Part shown: positions 17,246 through 27,156 of the stretch, piece after piece
How the letters are laid out: each line of letters opens with the position of its first letter
How positions within the stretch are numbered: the stretch's first letter is position 1
From: Vreelandella profundi
Lineage (GTDB): Bacteria > Pseudomonadota > Gammaproteobacteria > Pseudomonadales > Halomonadaceae
NCBI RefSeq assembly: GCF_019722725.1
Contig: NZ_CP077941.1
Location: forward strand, 2,294,001 to 2,358,000
Direction: 5' to 3'
DNA: 64,000 nucleotides
Notes under the pieces: generated by a model
What the model was told of the DNA's origin: nothing
What the model saw: the letters and a program-made list of their open reading frames with translations, nothing else
Databases searched by the model: none
Program-made: the position numbers and the translations under genes

Positions 17246-18535
17246 TTATCTTTCAAGCGATGTCATCCAGTGGGCGACATAGCGCCCATGCGGGTCATAA
17301 TGGTTGATCTGCTGCTGCACATCAAAGTAGCGACGATGGCGCGCGCCTCTTCCCACGCCGGCAATATAGCGCCAGTTTCCCCAATTGCTGGCAACGTCAT
17401 AATCAATCAAGCAATGCTCGAACCATAAAGCGCCTAAACGCCAGTCTACCTGCAGGTCGTTGACCAAAAAGCTGGCGACATTTTGCCTGGCGCGATTAGA
17501 TATCCAGCCGGTGCGATGAAGTTCCAGCATGGCCGCATCCACAAACGGCACGCCAGTCACAGCATTACGCCAAGCATCAAACGCCGTACTCGGCTTGGCC
17601 GCTAGAACCTTACCAAACATTTGCACACCTTCAGCCTGCGCGACACGTATAAAATACTCACGCCAAAGCAGTTCAAACGTGATCCAGTAGCTCGATTCAT
17701 TGCTGCCGTGTTCGGCTTCCCACGCTTTCACTGCATCATTAACTTGGCACGCAGTGACACAGCCGCGCGCAAGCCACGGCGAGATGCGTGTTGAAAAATT
17801 CGCGCCTAAAAGACCGTTTCGAGTTTGCTTATAGACTTCTGCGCCCTTTTGATGCCACAGATAGTCATGAAGACGCGCATGCGCCGCCGACTCCCCTCCC
17901 TCGTAGGTATAGCCTTGACGTGTATCCGGCTGCCACACAGCGCTATGCTCAGAGACAGCCTTTAACGGCGGAAAGCCACGTGGCGCCTCAGGCCAAGGCG
18001 GCAGTGTTACCGGTGCAGGTCGGCTCGCGGAAAGTGAGCAGTTTTTTTCTACGCAGCGCCTAAAGGCCGAAAAACTTTGCGGTAACCTATCCGCGTCGAA
18101 AGGCAGCGCCTGCCGATTAATCAGTTGCCCGCTCTCAATACAGCTCAGCGTTGTGTGGCCGGAAAGCCCGCTGGCCACCGCTTTAATCTGCTGTATTTCT
18201 TCAACCCCGGGGTGGTCAGAAACGCGGACCTGGCGAGCACTAAGCGACCTGGCCAGCTCAATCACCACATCGCTTGGATTACCGATGCGGACAAGCAAAT
18301 CACTGCCGCGCTTTAAAAGCTCGCCGCGCAACGCCATTAAGCATTGCCATAGGAAGCGTAAACGCGCCGGGCCTATCCGCGGCACGGAATCGTCTTTTAT
18401 GAGAGGAGCACACCAGCGCTGGTCCAACACATAAAGGCACAGCAAATGACTGGGGGGAGCATTAAAGTGTAACAGAGGGTTGTCGGCCACGCGCAGGTCG
18501 TCTTGCAGCCAGACAATATCAACGGTGGTGTTCAT
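17246..18535 (-). CDS. DASH-type cryptochrome/photolyase
   Basis: 429 residues. N-terminal photolyase Rossmann domain ([16 protein letters not shown]) and C-terminal FAD domain with [42 protein letters not shown] and [24 protein letters not shown], all typical of the DASH group, which repairs cyclobutane dimers in single-stranded DNA and binds FAD and an antenna cofactor. I chose the ATG at 18535, with GGGAGG seven bases ahead; the frame continues further upstream but overlaps another gene. The start lies inside the end of the DUF2256 gene (17-base overlap), so the two are co-translated. Confidence 0.93.
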   Translation of the reverse strand: [429 protein letters not shown]

Positions 18536-18728
18536 GCCCTTGCCTCCCAGAAGCGCTTTGCTGTTTTGCAGTACGTCGACATCGCTCGCTGCAATAGCGC
18601 ACCTCATCCCAACAGCGCGCCCATTTCTTTCGCCAAGCAAAGGGTCGCTGACACAGGGCACACGTTTTTTGGGGCAGGTGTTGTTTGCGTTGCTTGCTCA
18701 CAGTCGGCGTACTTCTTAATAGGCACAT
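18519..18728 (-). CDS. DUF2256 zinc-ribbon protein
   Basis: 69 residues. TCALCQRPFAWRKKWARCWDEVRYCSERCR is the DUF2256 signature (key residues C23, C26, C46, C50 for a likely zinc site; W32, W36, W40). Function unknown, but this family is repeatedly found beside DASH cryptochromes or photolyases and in light-induced gene sets. It overlaps the cryptochrome start by 17 bases in another frame. The ATG at 18728 has no strong ribosome site; a GTG at 18701 is an alternative that keeps the whole domain. Confidence 0.85.
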   Translation of the reverse strand: MCLLRSTPTVSKQRKQHLPQKTCALCQRPFAWRKKWARCWDEVRYCSERCRRTAKQQSASGRQGHEHHR

Positions 18729-18828
18729 GATTAATTATGAACATATCATCCTACACGGTATAACTGTTGTACATTAATTGTTAATCATCGATGCTGATAA
18801 AAATAAAGCGTTGCGAAACATCAAATGC

Positions 18829-18851
18829 AAAAAAGCCACCCTTAGGTGGCT
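18829..18851 (-). terminator. Rho-independent terminator of the mnh operon
   Basis: Read on the minus strand: AGCCACC-taag-GGTGGC followed by six Ts. It lies about 40 bases past the mnhG stop and isolates the operon from the DUF2256-cryptochrome pair. Confidence 0.9.
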
Positions 18852-18891
18852 CAGCGGCAAGATACAGCCTTCTAACTATCGAACTCGCACT

Positions 18892-19296
18892 CTAATCTGG
18901 ATCAGTATCTCTTGGCTGACGCTTGGCATTTTCTTGGGTCTCCAGGCCACTTTTTAATTCGTGGGTCAAAGGATCATAGTTAGGCCGTAATTCATCCTTT
19001 ATCGTGCCGCTCCAAAGCTTGGACCCAACGAAATAACCGGCACGACCAATCACATGGGCGGCCACCGGTGCCGTCATTAAAATAAACAAAATGACGGCAA
19101 ATGAGCGCGCCACGATCCCCACTTCAGCAAAGTGCATTGCCGCCGCCAGCATAATCAAAATAACGCCCAGTGCGGCGGCTTTCGTAGTTGCATGCATACG
19201 CGTTAGCAGATCGGGTAAACGCAGCAAACCCACAGAGGCAAGCAGCATAAACAGCGCACCGCCAAGAATCAGCGTGCCTTTTATAAAATCAATCAT
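18892..19296 (-). CDS. mnhG: Na+/H+ antiporter subunit G (MnhG/MrpG)
   Basis: 134 residues with three hydrophobic helices in the first 90 (KGTLILGGALFMLLASVGLLRLPDLLTRMHA, then VILIMLAAAMHF and FAVILFILMTAPVAAHVIGRA), the MnhG pattern, and a polar tail. Last gene of the antiporter operon; its start overlaps mnhF by eight bases. The Mrp complex exchanges Na+ for H+ at the inner membrane and supports growth at high salt and pH. Confidence 0.93.
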   Translation of the reverse strand: MIDFIKGTLILGGALFMLLASVGLLRLPDLLTRMHATTKAAALGVILIMLAAAMHFAEVGIVARSFAVILFILMTAPVAAHVIGRAGYFVGSKLWSGTIKDELRPNYDPLTHELKSGLETQENAKRQPRDTDPD

Positions 19297-19558
19297 CTCG
19301 CGGGCCTCCTCGTTCTAAAAAGCGCGCAAAGCCAATAGCCGCCAAAAAGCCCATCAGTGCGACCACAATCGCAGCGTCGAGGAAACTAGCAACCTCTGTT
19401 TTAATCGCATAAACCCCCACCAATCCCACCAGGGTGGTCGAAAAAAGCTCTAACGCTACAACGCGATCAGGCAAGCTGGGGCCGCGTACGACGCGCACAA
19501 AGGTGAGTATGAGCGCGATACTCATAATCACTTGGCTAATTAAAATAACGGTATCCAT
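19289..19558 (-). CDS. mnhF: Na+/H+ antiporter subunit F (MnhF/MrpF)
   Basis: 89 residues, three membrane helices; RVVRGPSLPDRVVALELFST is the MnhF signature and the central helix bears a charged segment (KTEVASFLDAAIVVALMGF). It overlaps mnhG and shares one base with the end of mnhE, so translation is coupled on both sides. In the Mrp complex MnhF packs with MnhE and MnhG; cholate efflux is also reported for MnhF in Bacillus. Confidence 0.93.
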   Translation of the reverse strand: MDTVILISQVIMSIALILTFVRVVRGPSLPDRVVALELFSTTLVGLVGVYAIKTEVASFLDAAIVVALMGFLAAIGFARFLERGGPRDD

Positions 19559-20031
19559 CAGCGAAATAGCTCCAGGGCCCGGTGCTCCATTTCTTTTAAA
19601 TTACGCCGCAGCTCTTCTTCATCGTCTAAAAACATCGCATGGATATAAAGCACCTTGCGATCATCAGACACATCCAGGCTAAGCGTACCGGGCGTCAGCG
19701 AAATCAAGTTAGCTACCATGGTGATTTCCATTTCCGTACGAGCCGAAAGTGGCAGCGCAATAACGCCAGGTTTCATATGCCAAGGCGGTGTCAAAATATC
19801 GAAGGCCACCCGCAGGTTGGCTTGAATCAGCTCTTTCAGGAAAAAACCGATAAAACCCACAAGCCGCGGAACGCGCGCCGGATAGCCTTTCAATGAGTCA
19901 AGCTGAGGCTCAATCAAAACCAGCGTGATATAGCCGAATATCAATCCGACAAGAAGGTTCAAACCGGTGAAGTCGCCGCTCAACAATACCCACGCCAGAC
20001 CTAATAGTAAGTTCCAGATAGCTCCCGTCAT
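19558..20031 (-). CDS. mnhE: Na+/H+ antiporter subunit E (MnhE/MrpE)
   Basis: 157 residues: two or three N-terminal helices (about 4-60), then a cytosolic beta-rich part with TMVANLISLTPGTLSLDV, the most conserved MnhE stretch. Overlaps mnhD by four bases (ATGA). MrpE has no counterpart in respiratory complex I and is part of the Mrp-specific module thought to carry sodium. Confidence 0.93.
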   Translation of the reverse strand: MTGAIWNLLLGLAWVLLSGDFTGLNLLVGLIFGYITLVLIEPQLDSLKGYPARVPRLVGFIGFFLKELIQANLRVAFDILTPPWHMKPGVIALPLSARTEMEITMVANLISLTPGTLSLDVSDDRKVLYIHAMFLDDEEELRRNLKEMEHRALELFR

Positions 20032-21626
20032 GGCGCATCCTCTCCTGTTTGCGCTTCTTCAGCGTCCGCGGCTGATGAATTCAGCAACGTGTCTTCTACA
20101 CTGACCGAAGCGCCCAGAACGGCTTCGATATACCCCGATGGCTCAAGCAGCTGATCACCAATCCCGGTCATCACCCACATAATTGGCTCAGCAAATACTC
20201 CGATCAACAGAGAAGACATCGCCAACACCATCACCGGTAAATACATCATCCACAGGCTTGGCTTTAACAGTCGCCCATCATCCCCAGTCGGGGTAACGGT
20301 TTCAGGCACGTGATTATCATTCGGCAGCGACTTCCAGAACACCTCATTCCAAATTTTCACCATGGAGTAGAGCGTCATTAAACCGACCGCCAGGGCGATT
20401 CCAGTCACGACATAGGCTTCAGCCTCCAGGCCTGCCCGCACAATGACAAATTTAGCAAAGAAGCCAGACAGCGGCGGTATGCCCGCTAGAGAGAAAGCCG
20501 AAATAAAGAAGGCGACGGCTAGCCACGGGCGCTCCCGATACAAGCCCCCCATCTTTTTGAGTTGATAGGTGCCCTGCAGACGATGGGTAATCCCGCTAAT
20601 CAAAAAGAGGTTAGTTTTCACCACCATGTTATGCACGATGGCAAATACGCCACCGGCTATCGCCAAGGGTGTATAAAGCGCTAAACCCAAGATCATATAG
20701 CCAATCTGGCTGACAATATGAAACGATAGAATACGCCTAAACTCATACTGGGCGGCCGCGCCCAGCACGCCCGTCACCATCGTAAAGACCGCTCCCCAGA
20801 GCATAATGTCCTGCAAATAGCCCATGGTCTGGTCAAACATCAGCGTAAAAACGCGGAACAGGGCATAAACGCCGACCTTGGTGAGCAGCCCGGCAAACAG
20901 CGCTGAAACGGCGACGGGCGGCGTATGATAAGAAGCAGGTAGCCAAAAGAACAATGGAAAGGCGGCCGCCTTAATACCGAAGGCCACCATAAACATAACG
21001 GCCAACACTTCAACCATGCCCGTGTGCTCAGCTTCCCCCATACGCAGCGCTATATCGGCCATGTTAAGCGTCCCCACCATGCCGTAGAGCAGCCCAACGG
21101 CGGTCAGGAAAATGACCGAGGCCAGCAGATTCAAGGTGACATATTTAATCGCCCCCTCCATCTGCGCACGCTCCCCGCCTAGAATTAGCAGCGCAAACGA
21201 CGCCACCAGCATCACCTCAAACCACACGTAAAGGTTAAAGATATCGCCGGTTAAAAATGCCCCCATAACGCCCGCCAGGAGCAGGTGCATTAAAGGGTAA
21301 TAGCCAAATTTCTCATGGCCCCGGCCGGTCGTGGCCAGCGAGTAGATTCCCATTGCTAAACCGATGACGGCGGTCATCAACACCATCACGGCACTCAGCA
21401 TATCGGCGATGAGCGTGATGCCAAACGGCGCGGGCCAACTACCCATCTGCATGGTGACGTAGCCGTCTGAGAGCGTGGAGACGAACAGCCACAGGCTAAC
21501 AATCAGCAGCGCCGCATTACCGGCCACGGCCAAAAAGCGCTGCATGGGGCGGGAACGCCAAAACAACAAAGAGATTGCCCCTGAAAGCAGCGGCAAGAGG
21601 ACGGGAAGAGCAACTTCAGGCCTCAC
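20028..21626 (-). CDS. mnhD: Na+/H+ antiporter subunit D (MnhD/MrpD)
   Basis: 532 residues, about fourteen helices, homologous to complex I NuoM/NuoN. Key features include the charged-helix segments [38 protein letters not shown] and [21 protein letters not shown], lining the proton path. A polar C-terminal tail of about 35 residues is acidic. Overlaps mnhE and mnhC by four bases each. Confidence 0.95.
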   Translation of the reverse strand: MRPEVALPVLLPLLSGAISLLFWRSRPMQRFLAVAGNAALLIVSLWLFVSTLSDGYVTMQMGSWPAPFGITLIADMLSAVMVLMTAVIGLAMGIYSLATTGRGHEKFGYYPLMHLLLAGVMGAFLTGDIFNLYVWFEVMLVASFALLILGGERAQMEGAIKYVTLNLLASVIFLTAVGLLYGMVGTLNMADIALRMGEAEHTGMVEVLAVMFMVAFGIKAAAFPLFFWLPASYHTPPVAVSALFAGLLTKVGVYALFRVFTLMFDQTMGYLQDIMLWGAVFTMVTGVLGAAAQYEFRRILSFHIVSQIGYMILGLALYTPLAIAGGVFAIVHNMVVKTNLFLISGITHRLQGTYQLKKMGGLYRERPWLAVAFFISAFSLAGIPPLSGFFAKFVIVRAGLEAEAYVVTGIALAVGLMTLYSMVKIWNEVFWKSLPNDNHVPETVTPTGDDGRLLKPSLWMMYLPVMVLAMSSLLIGVFAEPIMWVMTGIGDQLLEPSGYIEAVLGASVSVEDTLLNSSAADAEEAQTGEDAP

Positions 21627-21970
21627 GTATCGGTATCCTTCATCTTATCAAGATCATCAGCCTTAACGACTTCATAGGCACGTCGAATCAACACCACCGC
21701 AAAGGCAAGTACGCCAAAGGCAATCACGATAGCCGTCAGCACTACCGCTTGAGGTAAGGGATCAGCGACGGCGCCTACCGGCTGCATCATGCCTTCAGGA
21801 ATCAATGGCGGCGCGCCTCGCGTCAATCCCGCCGTTGTAAAGATCAGCAAATTGGCCGCGTTTGAAAGCAGCATTAATCCAATCACCAGCTTAACGATAG
21901 AGCGGCGCAGCATCATGAAAATAGCCGTCGCGTAAAGCAGCCCGATGGCTACCGCCATTAGTGGTTCCAT
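21623..21970 (-). CDS. mnhC: Na+/H+ antiporter subunit C (MnhC/MrpC)
   Basis: 115 residues, three helices, homologous to complex I Nuo[16 protein letters not shown] and [21 protein letters not shown] are the conserved MnhC/NuoK stretches, the second containing the membrane segment that precedes the conserved acid region. A gap of 18 bases separates it from mnhB; it overlaps mnhD. Confidence 0.94.
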   Translation of the reverse strand: MEPLMAVAIGLLYATAIFMMLRRSIVKLVIGLMLLSNAANLLIFTTAGLTRGAPPLIPEGMMQPVGAVADPLPQAVVLTAIVIAFGVLAFAVVLIRRAYEVVKADDLDKMKDTDT

Positions 21971-21988
21971 GCTGAGCCTCCTGTTAAC

Positions 21989-22420
21989 TCAAGGTTCATC
22001 CTTGTCGACCTCCATTAGCGTCATTACCATGCCGGTGACAGAGCCCAGCACCGCAAAATACACACCGATATCAAAAATCAGCGGCGTTGAGGCTTTAAAG
22101 TCGATGATTGGAATAGTCCACCACTGGGCAGTTAGAAACGGTTGCCCCATAAACCAGGCAGGCACGACGGAAATCATTCCCAGCAATAGGCCAATGCCAA
22201 TGAGGTCTCTGGGATCAACCATACGCAGCACTTGCTTGGTCGCGCTAACGCCAAAGGCAAACAGGTAAAGCGTAAATGCCCCCGCCGCCACAAGGCCTGC
22301 GATAAAGCCACCGCCCGGCTCATCGTGTCCTCTAAGCAATAAGAAAACGGAGAACATCAGCTGCAGTGGCATTAAAAACCGCGCAGCCGTGTTGAGAATA
22401 ATGGTGCCTGACTTAACCAT
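21989..22420 (-). CDS. mnhB: Na+/H+ antiporter subunit B (MnhB/MrpB)
   Basis: 143 residues, four helices. [22 protein letters not shown] is the MnhB signature near residues 27-48. In some bacteria MnhA and MnhB are fused; here they are separate genes overlapping by eight bases, so the operon is the seven-gene (group 1) type. Confidence 0.94.
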   Translation of the reverse strand: MVKSGTIILNTAARFLMPLQLMFSVFLLLRGHDEPGGGFIAGLVAAGAFTLYLFAFGVSATKQVLRMVDPRDLIGIGLLLGMISVVPAWFMGQPFLTAQWWTIPIIDFKASTPLIFDIGVYFAVLGSVTGMVMTLMEVDKDEP

Positions 22421-24764
22421 CGTTAGGCTCCTTAGCCGCTACTTTGCTGCTTTCACTCGGTTTATTCTCACTACCTTCACCATGACGCAGCCTCAGCATG
22501 GCAATAACGCCAACGGCTGCAAGCGCCAATACAAACATTTCGCCTAGCGTATCTAGCGCTCGATAATCGACCAAAATGACATTGACGATATTGCGGCCAA
22601 AGGCCAAGGGAGCGCTGTTCTCAATCATATATGTCGAGATCGGCTCAAACTGCTTAATACTCCACGAGGTCATAATCAGTAGGCAGATCAAAATGCCCAT
22701 CATGGCGGCGACAGCGCCATCACGGATACGCTCAAGGCTGGTAGAAAGACTCGAAAAGCGCGGCAGCCGGAACAATACCAGTACCAGTAAAATCACCGTC
22801 AAGGTTTCCACCAGCAGCTGGGTAATGGCGAGATCAGGCGCACTGAAGAGAATAAATATTAACGCGATAGAGAAGCCCATCACGCCGACCGACACCACTG
22901 CCCCAAGCCGGGATCGAGAAATGGTCGCGAACAACGCCCCCATTACCATACAGCCTGCCACCACGGCCTCGTGAAAGCGCACGTCTAGATCAAAGGCAAA
23001 CTCAGGCGAATGACGCAGCAATATGGAGTTACTAATCAAAACGATCAGCGTAATCAGCATAATAAGAATGTAATTACGCATATAGCCGTTTTGCAGCAAG
23101 CGCGTTTGCCATTCGGAGAAATGTACGATGCCGTTCATCGCGCTCTCATAGCCGGCCTCAGGGCCATGGCGCATGATCGGCGCCAGTATGGATAGCCTGG
23201 CGCGTACGCTGTCCCAGCGTTTAAACAGCAGAAAGCCTAAACCAAGGCTGATAACCGACATGACTAATGCCACATTCACGCCATACCAAAGCGACAGCGA
23301 AATCTCCATCGGTTGCCCAGAAATCGAGCTTGCGGCAGCGCTCAGCAACGCATCGGCGCCTAACGCCGCTGGCCATAAACCAAGCAACAGTGATCCTGTT
23401 ACTAAAAACGCCGGCCCCGCTAGCATGCTGAGCGGCGCTTCATGAGGATCTAGCGGTGTTTGATGGCGTTTGCCGAAAAAAGGACGTAACGCAATGATAA
23501 AGGCAACCGCGATAGTTAATACCGCGGCAATAAAGGCAAATAGCACCAGCAACATGTTGAAGCTGTCAGCGCCGAGTGCCGACTCAAACTTCAACTCCTT
23601 GCCTATAAAACCAATTAACGGCGGCACGCCCGCTAGCGAAAGCGCAGCAATCAGCGCAATCGTCGCCGTCACCGGCATCACTGAGCGCAGCCCGCCCATG
23701 TGCGTGACATCCTTGGTACCGGTTTCGTGATCCAGAATACCGGCGACCATAAATAGCGCCCCTTTGTACAAAGAGTGCGCCAGTAGGAAAGTAACGAAGG
23801 CAGTCATCGCATAATCACCGCCAATGCCTAGCAGCATTGTCAGCGTGCCCAGCGCCATAATCGTTGAGTAGGCTAATAGCTTTTTAATATTCGTATGCTG
23901 AATGGCTAAGAATGAACCGACCAGCATCGTGGTCGCGCCAACGACGGAAAGAATTGCCACCCATAACGCCGTGCCGCCCAGCTCTGGGTGTAGTCGCGCT
24001 AGCAGATAAATACCTGCTTTCACCATGGTGGCTGAGTGCAAGTAAGCCGAAACCGGCGTTGGCGCAGCCATCGCATTAGGCAGCCAAAAATGAAACGGAA
24101 ACTGGGCTGATTTGGTAAACGCGCCAAGCAGCAAGCAGATCAACATGGGCGTATAAAGTGCATGCTCACGTAAATCTGTATCGCCACCCAGAATCTCTGA
24201 CAGCGACCAGCTGCCGCTAGCAATGCCCAGCAGTATCAGACCGGCCATTAATGCCAGGCCACCAGCGACGGTCACAAATAATCCTTGGCGCGCTGACTTA
24301 CGAGCTTCTATATCGGCATGATTAAAACCAATCAGCAAATACGAGGTAATACTGGTTAATTCCCAAAAGATGAACAGTGTTAATAAACCGTCGGCCAGCA
24401 CTAGCCCCAGCATGGAAACCATGAAGGCTATCAGCGCGATATGAAACCGCGCGAGATCAGGATGGTCTTTCAAATAACCGCCGGCATAGACAAGAACGAA
24501 AGAACCAATGACGGTAATCAATAGTCCGAAGAGTAGCGACAGACCATCTATCAAAAACGTAAGGCTGATGCCCAATGACGGCACCCACTGCCACTCAAGC
24601 AGCAAGCTACCATTTTCAATCACATAGGGAGCTTGAAGAGCCAACCACGCCGCTAGCCCGGCTGGAAAGACTGCCAGCACAAGGCTGGTGCGTTGGCCAA
24701 ACCATCGATGCAGCAGCGGCGACGATGCAGCCAGCAAAAAACCCATTAATACGGCAAGTTGCAT
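22413..24764 (-). CDS. mnhA: Na+/H+ antiporter subunit A (MnhA/MrpA)
   Basis: 783 residues from the chosen start, homologous to complex I NuoL plus a C-terminal extension (from about 600) with NuoJ-like helices. [57 protein letters not shown] and [16 protein letters not shown] mark the proton-pathway helices. The ATG at 24764 has GGAG ten bases ahead; one eight codons upstream has none. It is the first gene of mnhABCDEFG. The upstream gap to 24930 must hold the promoter, which I could not place with confidence. Confidence 0.95.
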   Translation of the reverse strand: MQLAVLMGFLLAASSPLLHRWFGQRTSLVLAVFPAGLAAWLALQAPYVIENGSLLLEWQWVPSLGISLTFLIDGLSLLFGLLITVIGSFVLVYAGGYLKDHPDLARFHIALIAFMVSMLGLVLADGLLTLFIFWELTSITSYLLIGFNHADIEARKSARQGLFVTVAGGLALMAGLILLGIASGSWSLSEILGGDTDLREHALYTPMLICLLLGAFTKSAQFPFHFWLPNAMAAPTPVSAYLHSATMVKAGIYLLARLHPELGGTALWVAILSVVGATTMLVGSFLAIQHTNIKKLLAYSTIMALGTLTMLLGIGGDYAMTAFVTFLLAHSLYKGALFMVAGILDHETGTKDVTHMGGLRSVMPVTATIALIAALSLAGVPPLIGFIGKELKFESALGADSFNMLLVLFAFIAAVLTIAVAFIIALRPFFGKRHQTPLDPHEAPLSMLAGPAFLVTGSLLLGLWPAALGADALLSAAASSISGQPMEISLSLWYGVNVALVMSVISLGLGFLLFKRWDSVRARLSILAPIMRHGPEAGYESAMNGIVHFSEWQTRLLQNGYMRNYILIMLITLIVLISNSILLRHSPEFAFDLDVRFHEAVVAGCMVMGALFATISRSRLGAVVSVGVMGFSIALIFILFSAPDLAITQLLVETLTVILLVLVLFRLPRFSSLSTSLERIRDGAVAAMMGILICLLIMTSWSIKQFEPISTYMIENSAPLAFGRNIVNVILVDYRALDTLGEMFVLALAAVGVIAMLRLRHGEGSENKPSESSKVAAKEPNDG

Positions 24765-24929
24765 CTTGCAAAATCTCCTACATAACAAAAGGCCCGACCG
24801 TTTGATCAGGCGCGAAGATTATTGGCACCATGCCTTTGGACTGGAACGCCAGCGTTGAATAAAAGTGATTTCAAAGTGAGACAGCTTATAACAGGCAGTT
24901 TTGTCTGACCAGTCAAACGCTTAAATGCA

Positions 24930-24965
24930 AACAGCCGCAGCGAAGTAAACCCCGCTACGGCTGTT
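24930..24965 (-). terminator. Terminator hairpin after hemH
   Basis: AACAGCCG-c-AGCG, eleven-base loop, CGCT-a-CGGCTGTT (one mismatch). On the minus strand it is followed by TTTGCATTT, 20 bases after the hemH stop. Confidence 0.65.
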
Positions 24966-24985
24966 GTTGCGCCACTCTAAAAAAA

Positions 24986-26065
24986 TTAGCGGGTGGGCAA
25001 CCATCCGGCTAATTCATTATTAATCACCGCGAGCAGTGCCTCTATATGGTCGTCGCGATCATTCAAGCACGGTATGTAGCTAAACGTTTCACCACCTGCC
25101 GCCATAAAGCTATCGCGAATTTCTTCTTCTATCTCTTCCAGTGTCTCAATGCAGTCTGATGAGAAAGCGGGCGAAATAACCGCGATGTGCTTGTGCCCCT
25201 GTCGAGCCAACTCGGCCACGTGCTTAACGGTCGCCGGCCCCAGCCACGTCTCAGGGCCAAACTTCGATTGAAAAGCCGTATCCACGTCTTCTTTGCTGAA
25301 GCCGAGCTGCTCGCGCAGCAGCCGCGTTGTTTTCTGGCACTGGCAGTGATAGGGATCCCCTTGCATCAGGTAGCGCTCTGGAACCCCGTGATAGCTAGCC
25401 ACCAGCTTGGTTGGCCGCGTCGGCAACCCGGCGTAAGCCTCTTGCACAGAGTTAGCCAGCGCCTGAAGGTAAATAGGATGATCAAAATACGCGGGCACCG
25501 TGCGAATGTACGGCTGCCACTTCATCTTCATTAACGTGCGAAACGCCTGGTCATTAGCCGATGCTGTCGTTGGCGAACCGTATTGAGGATAAAGCGGAAA
25601 AAATACGATTTTTTCACAGCCTTTCTCTTTCAAGCGCGTCAGCACACTTTTAGTTGAAGGATTCCCATAGCGCATACAGAAATCAACTTCAACATCATCA
25701 CCATAAAGCGCCTTTAAGCGCGCCGTCATTTTCACGGTCTGCGCGCGGGTTATGGTCAGTAGCGGACTTTCATTTTTTTCTTTATTCCAGATACTGCGAT
25801 ACGCCTTGCCCGACGAGAATGGCCGCTTGCTCAAAACAATCAGTTGCAGCAGCGGCTGCCATTTCCAGCGCGCATAGTCGACTACGCGCTGATCAGAGAG
25901 AAACTCGTTTAAATAACGACGCACAGACCAATAGTCCGTGGCATCCGGCGTACCCAAATTCGCGAGCACAACACCCACTTTGGCACGCGGTACCGGCGGG
26001 TGATCACTGGACGCATGCGCTAAGCGCCCTGCTCCAGGCTGATCTTTGACGACGCTTTCGGTCAT
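24986..26065 (-). CDS. hemH: Ferrochelatase HemH
   Basis: 359 residues. Inserts Fe2+ into protoporphyrin IX, the last step of protoheme synthesis. VGVVLANLGTPDATDYWSVRRYLNEFLSD is the standard N-terminal motif; ASYHGVPERY contains the catalytic His, and SPAFSSDCIETLEEIEEE the acidic metal-site helix. DPYHCQCQKTTRLL has a Cys-rich stretch seen in many proteobacterial enzymes. About 30 polar residues precede the domain. It is transcribed divergently from a DCC-family gene across a short region with an inverted repeat, unlike the usual housekeeping location of hemH. Confidence 0.95.
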   Translation of the reverse strand: MTESVVKDQPGAGRLAHASSDHPPVPRAKVGVVLANLGTPDATDYWSVRRYLNEFLSDQRVVDYARWKWQPLLQLIVLSKRPFSSGKAYRSIWNKEKNESPLLTITRAQTVKMTARLKALYGDDVEVDFCMRYGNPSTKSVLTRLKEKGCEKIVFFPLYPQYGSPTTASANDQAFRTLMKMKWQPYIRTVPAYFDHPIYLQALANSVQEAYAGLPTRPTKLVASYHGVPERYLMQGDPYHCQCQKTTRLLREQLGFSKEDVDTAFQSKFGPETWLGPATVKHVAELARQGHKHIAVISPAFSSDCIETLEEIEEEIRDSFMAAGGETFSYIPCLNDRDDHIEALLAVINNELAGWLPTR

Positions 26066-26197
26066 TAGATTTACTCCCGAAAATACCTAAGCAATTGAAA
26101 AATTGGTAATTAAAAACATAAAAAACGCACAACATTATGGCTTAACTGCCAAGCGGCCCCGTAAATGCTATCACTTATCGGCAAACTGCTGACATAA

Positions 26198-26227
26198 AGT
26201 TATACTATCATCATCAATTGTATAACT
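26198..26227. promoter_or_regulatory. Inverted repeat between hemH and the DCC-protein gene
   Basis: AGTTATAC, 14 bases, GTATAACT: perfect 8-base arms. Each arm contains TATAAC in one direction, so it could supply -10 elements for two divergent promoters or bind a dimeric regulator. The cryptochrome promoter region also contains GGTATAACTGTTGTACA (18757-18773). Neither direction shows a good -35, which would suit an activator-dependent promoter. Chance occurrence is possible. Confidence 0.35.
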
Positions 26228-26260
26228 ATGTTGCAAATAGCCACCGATAGGCGAACCGCT

Positions 26261-26659
26261 ATGAACCGTTTTACGCCGCTGCAGGCCCATCCTCCGGTTA
26301 CTCTATTTCACGACGGTCACTGCCCCTTCTGCCGCCAAGAAATTGCCTGGCTAGCCAAACATCGCCACCGAGAACACATCACATTAGTGGATATCCAGGC
26401 ACATCATTTTAACGCGCAAACGCACGGATGCGAATTCACCGCCATGATGGGGCAGCTGCATTTACACGATATTCAGGGAAAATGGTATATCGGCATGGAT
26501 GCCAGCCGTGCCCTGTATGCGGTATTGGGCTACCGGCGGCTGGTATGGATATCGTGCTTGCCGGGGATACGCGGCTTAATGAACGCGGGTTACCGGTTTT
26601 TTGCCCGTCGCCGAATACGAATCGGGCAGTGGTGGGAAAAACGTCAATCTAAAGCTTAG
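26261..26659 (+). CDS. DCC-family thiol-disulfide oxidoreductase-like protein (DUF393)
   Basis: 132 residues from the chosen start. LFHDGHCPFCRQEIAWL (15-31) has the DxxCPxC motif with C21 and C24 of the DCC family; the rest of the conserved fold (HDIQGKWYIGMDASRALYAVLGYRRL) follows. Activity is unproven; a thioredoxin-like redox role is assumed from the motif. An ATG at 26228 is in frame but falls at the edge of the inverted repeat, where the promoter probably lies, so 26261 is preferred despite a weak ribosome site. Divergent to hemH. Confidence 0.85.
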   Translation: MNRFTPLQAHPPVTLFHDGHCPFCRQEIAWLAKHRHREHITLVDIQAHHFNAQTHGCEFTAMMGQLHLHDIQGKWYIGMDASRALYAVLGYRRLVWISCLPGIRGLMNAGYRFFARRRIRIGQWWEKRQSKA

Positions 26660-26677
26660 CAAGGTGACTTAAACGCG

Positions 26678-26980
26678 TTAAAAGACTAGCGGCATACGCG
26701 AAGTAAGTGGCTCACTGTAGTGCGTGTCGCGACCAATGACTTCATCGTGAGGCACGTGCTGGACTAAATAGGCACGGTGAATCGCGGCGCGCTTAAGCTC
26801 CATATAAACGTCATCTAACGAACGGAACAACATCGGCTTATTGCGCTGCGTTAACATATGGCGCTCGCCTTCAACATCCTCTAACTCAATTTGATAAAAA
26901 CGACTACCCGAATGGGTAATCACGCGTATTTCGAAGTTGTCGTGGCTGGCGACAAACTGTTTAAGATCTTTCAACTCCAT
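26678..26980 (-). CDS. DUF6482-like protein
   Basis: 100 residues, soluble, no signal peptide. The order (ELKDLKQF..., GSRFYQIELEDVEG..., MLTQRNKPMLFRSLDDVYMELK, HRAYLVQHVPHDEVIGRD) resembles small pseudomonad proteins annotated DUF6482, where the final VxHDEM/V-G motif is also found. Function unknown. A ribosome site (GGAGTG) lies before the ATG. It is alone between the DCC gene and an unknown 97-residue gene. Confidence 0.6.
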   Translation of the reverse strand: MELKDLKQFVASHDNFEIRVITHSGSRFYQIELEDVEGERHMLTQRNKPMLFRSLDDVYMELKRAAIHRAYLVQHVPHDEVIGRDTHYSEPLTSRMPLVF

Positions 26981-27156
26981 GGTTCACTCCTATTATTGAT
27001 ACATACTAAATAGGGCACAGCATGGCTGTGCCCTATGACATTTAAGTTGCCTGATTATTACATTGTCATGACAATTTTCAGCTTCATGATATTCAACAAC
27101 TAAGACGGCAGTAGTGCAAGAGAGTTCCTGACCAAAGCGTCAACAAATGCGGTTAA

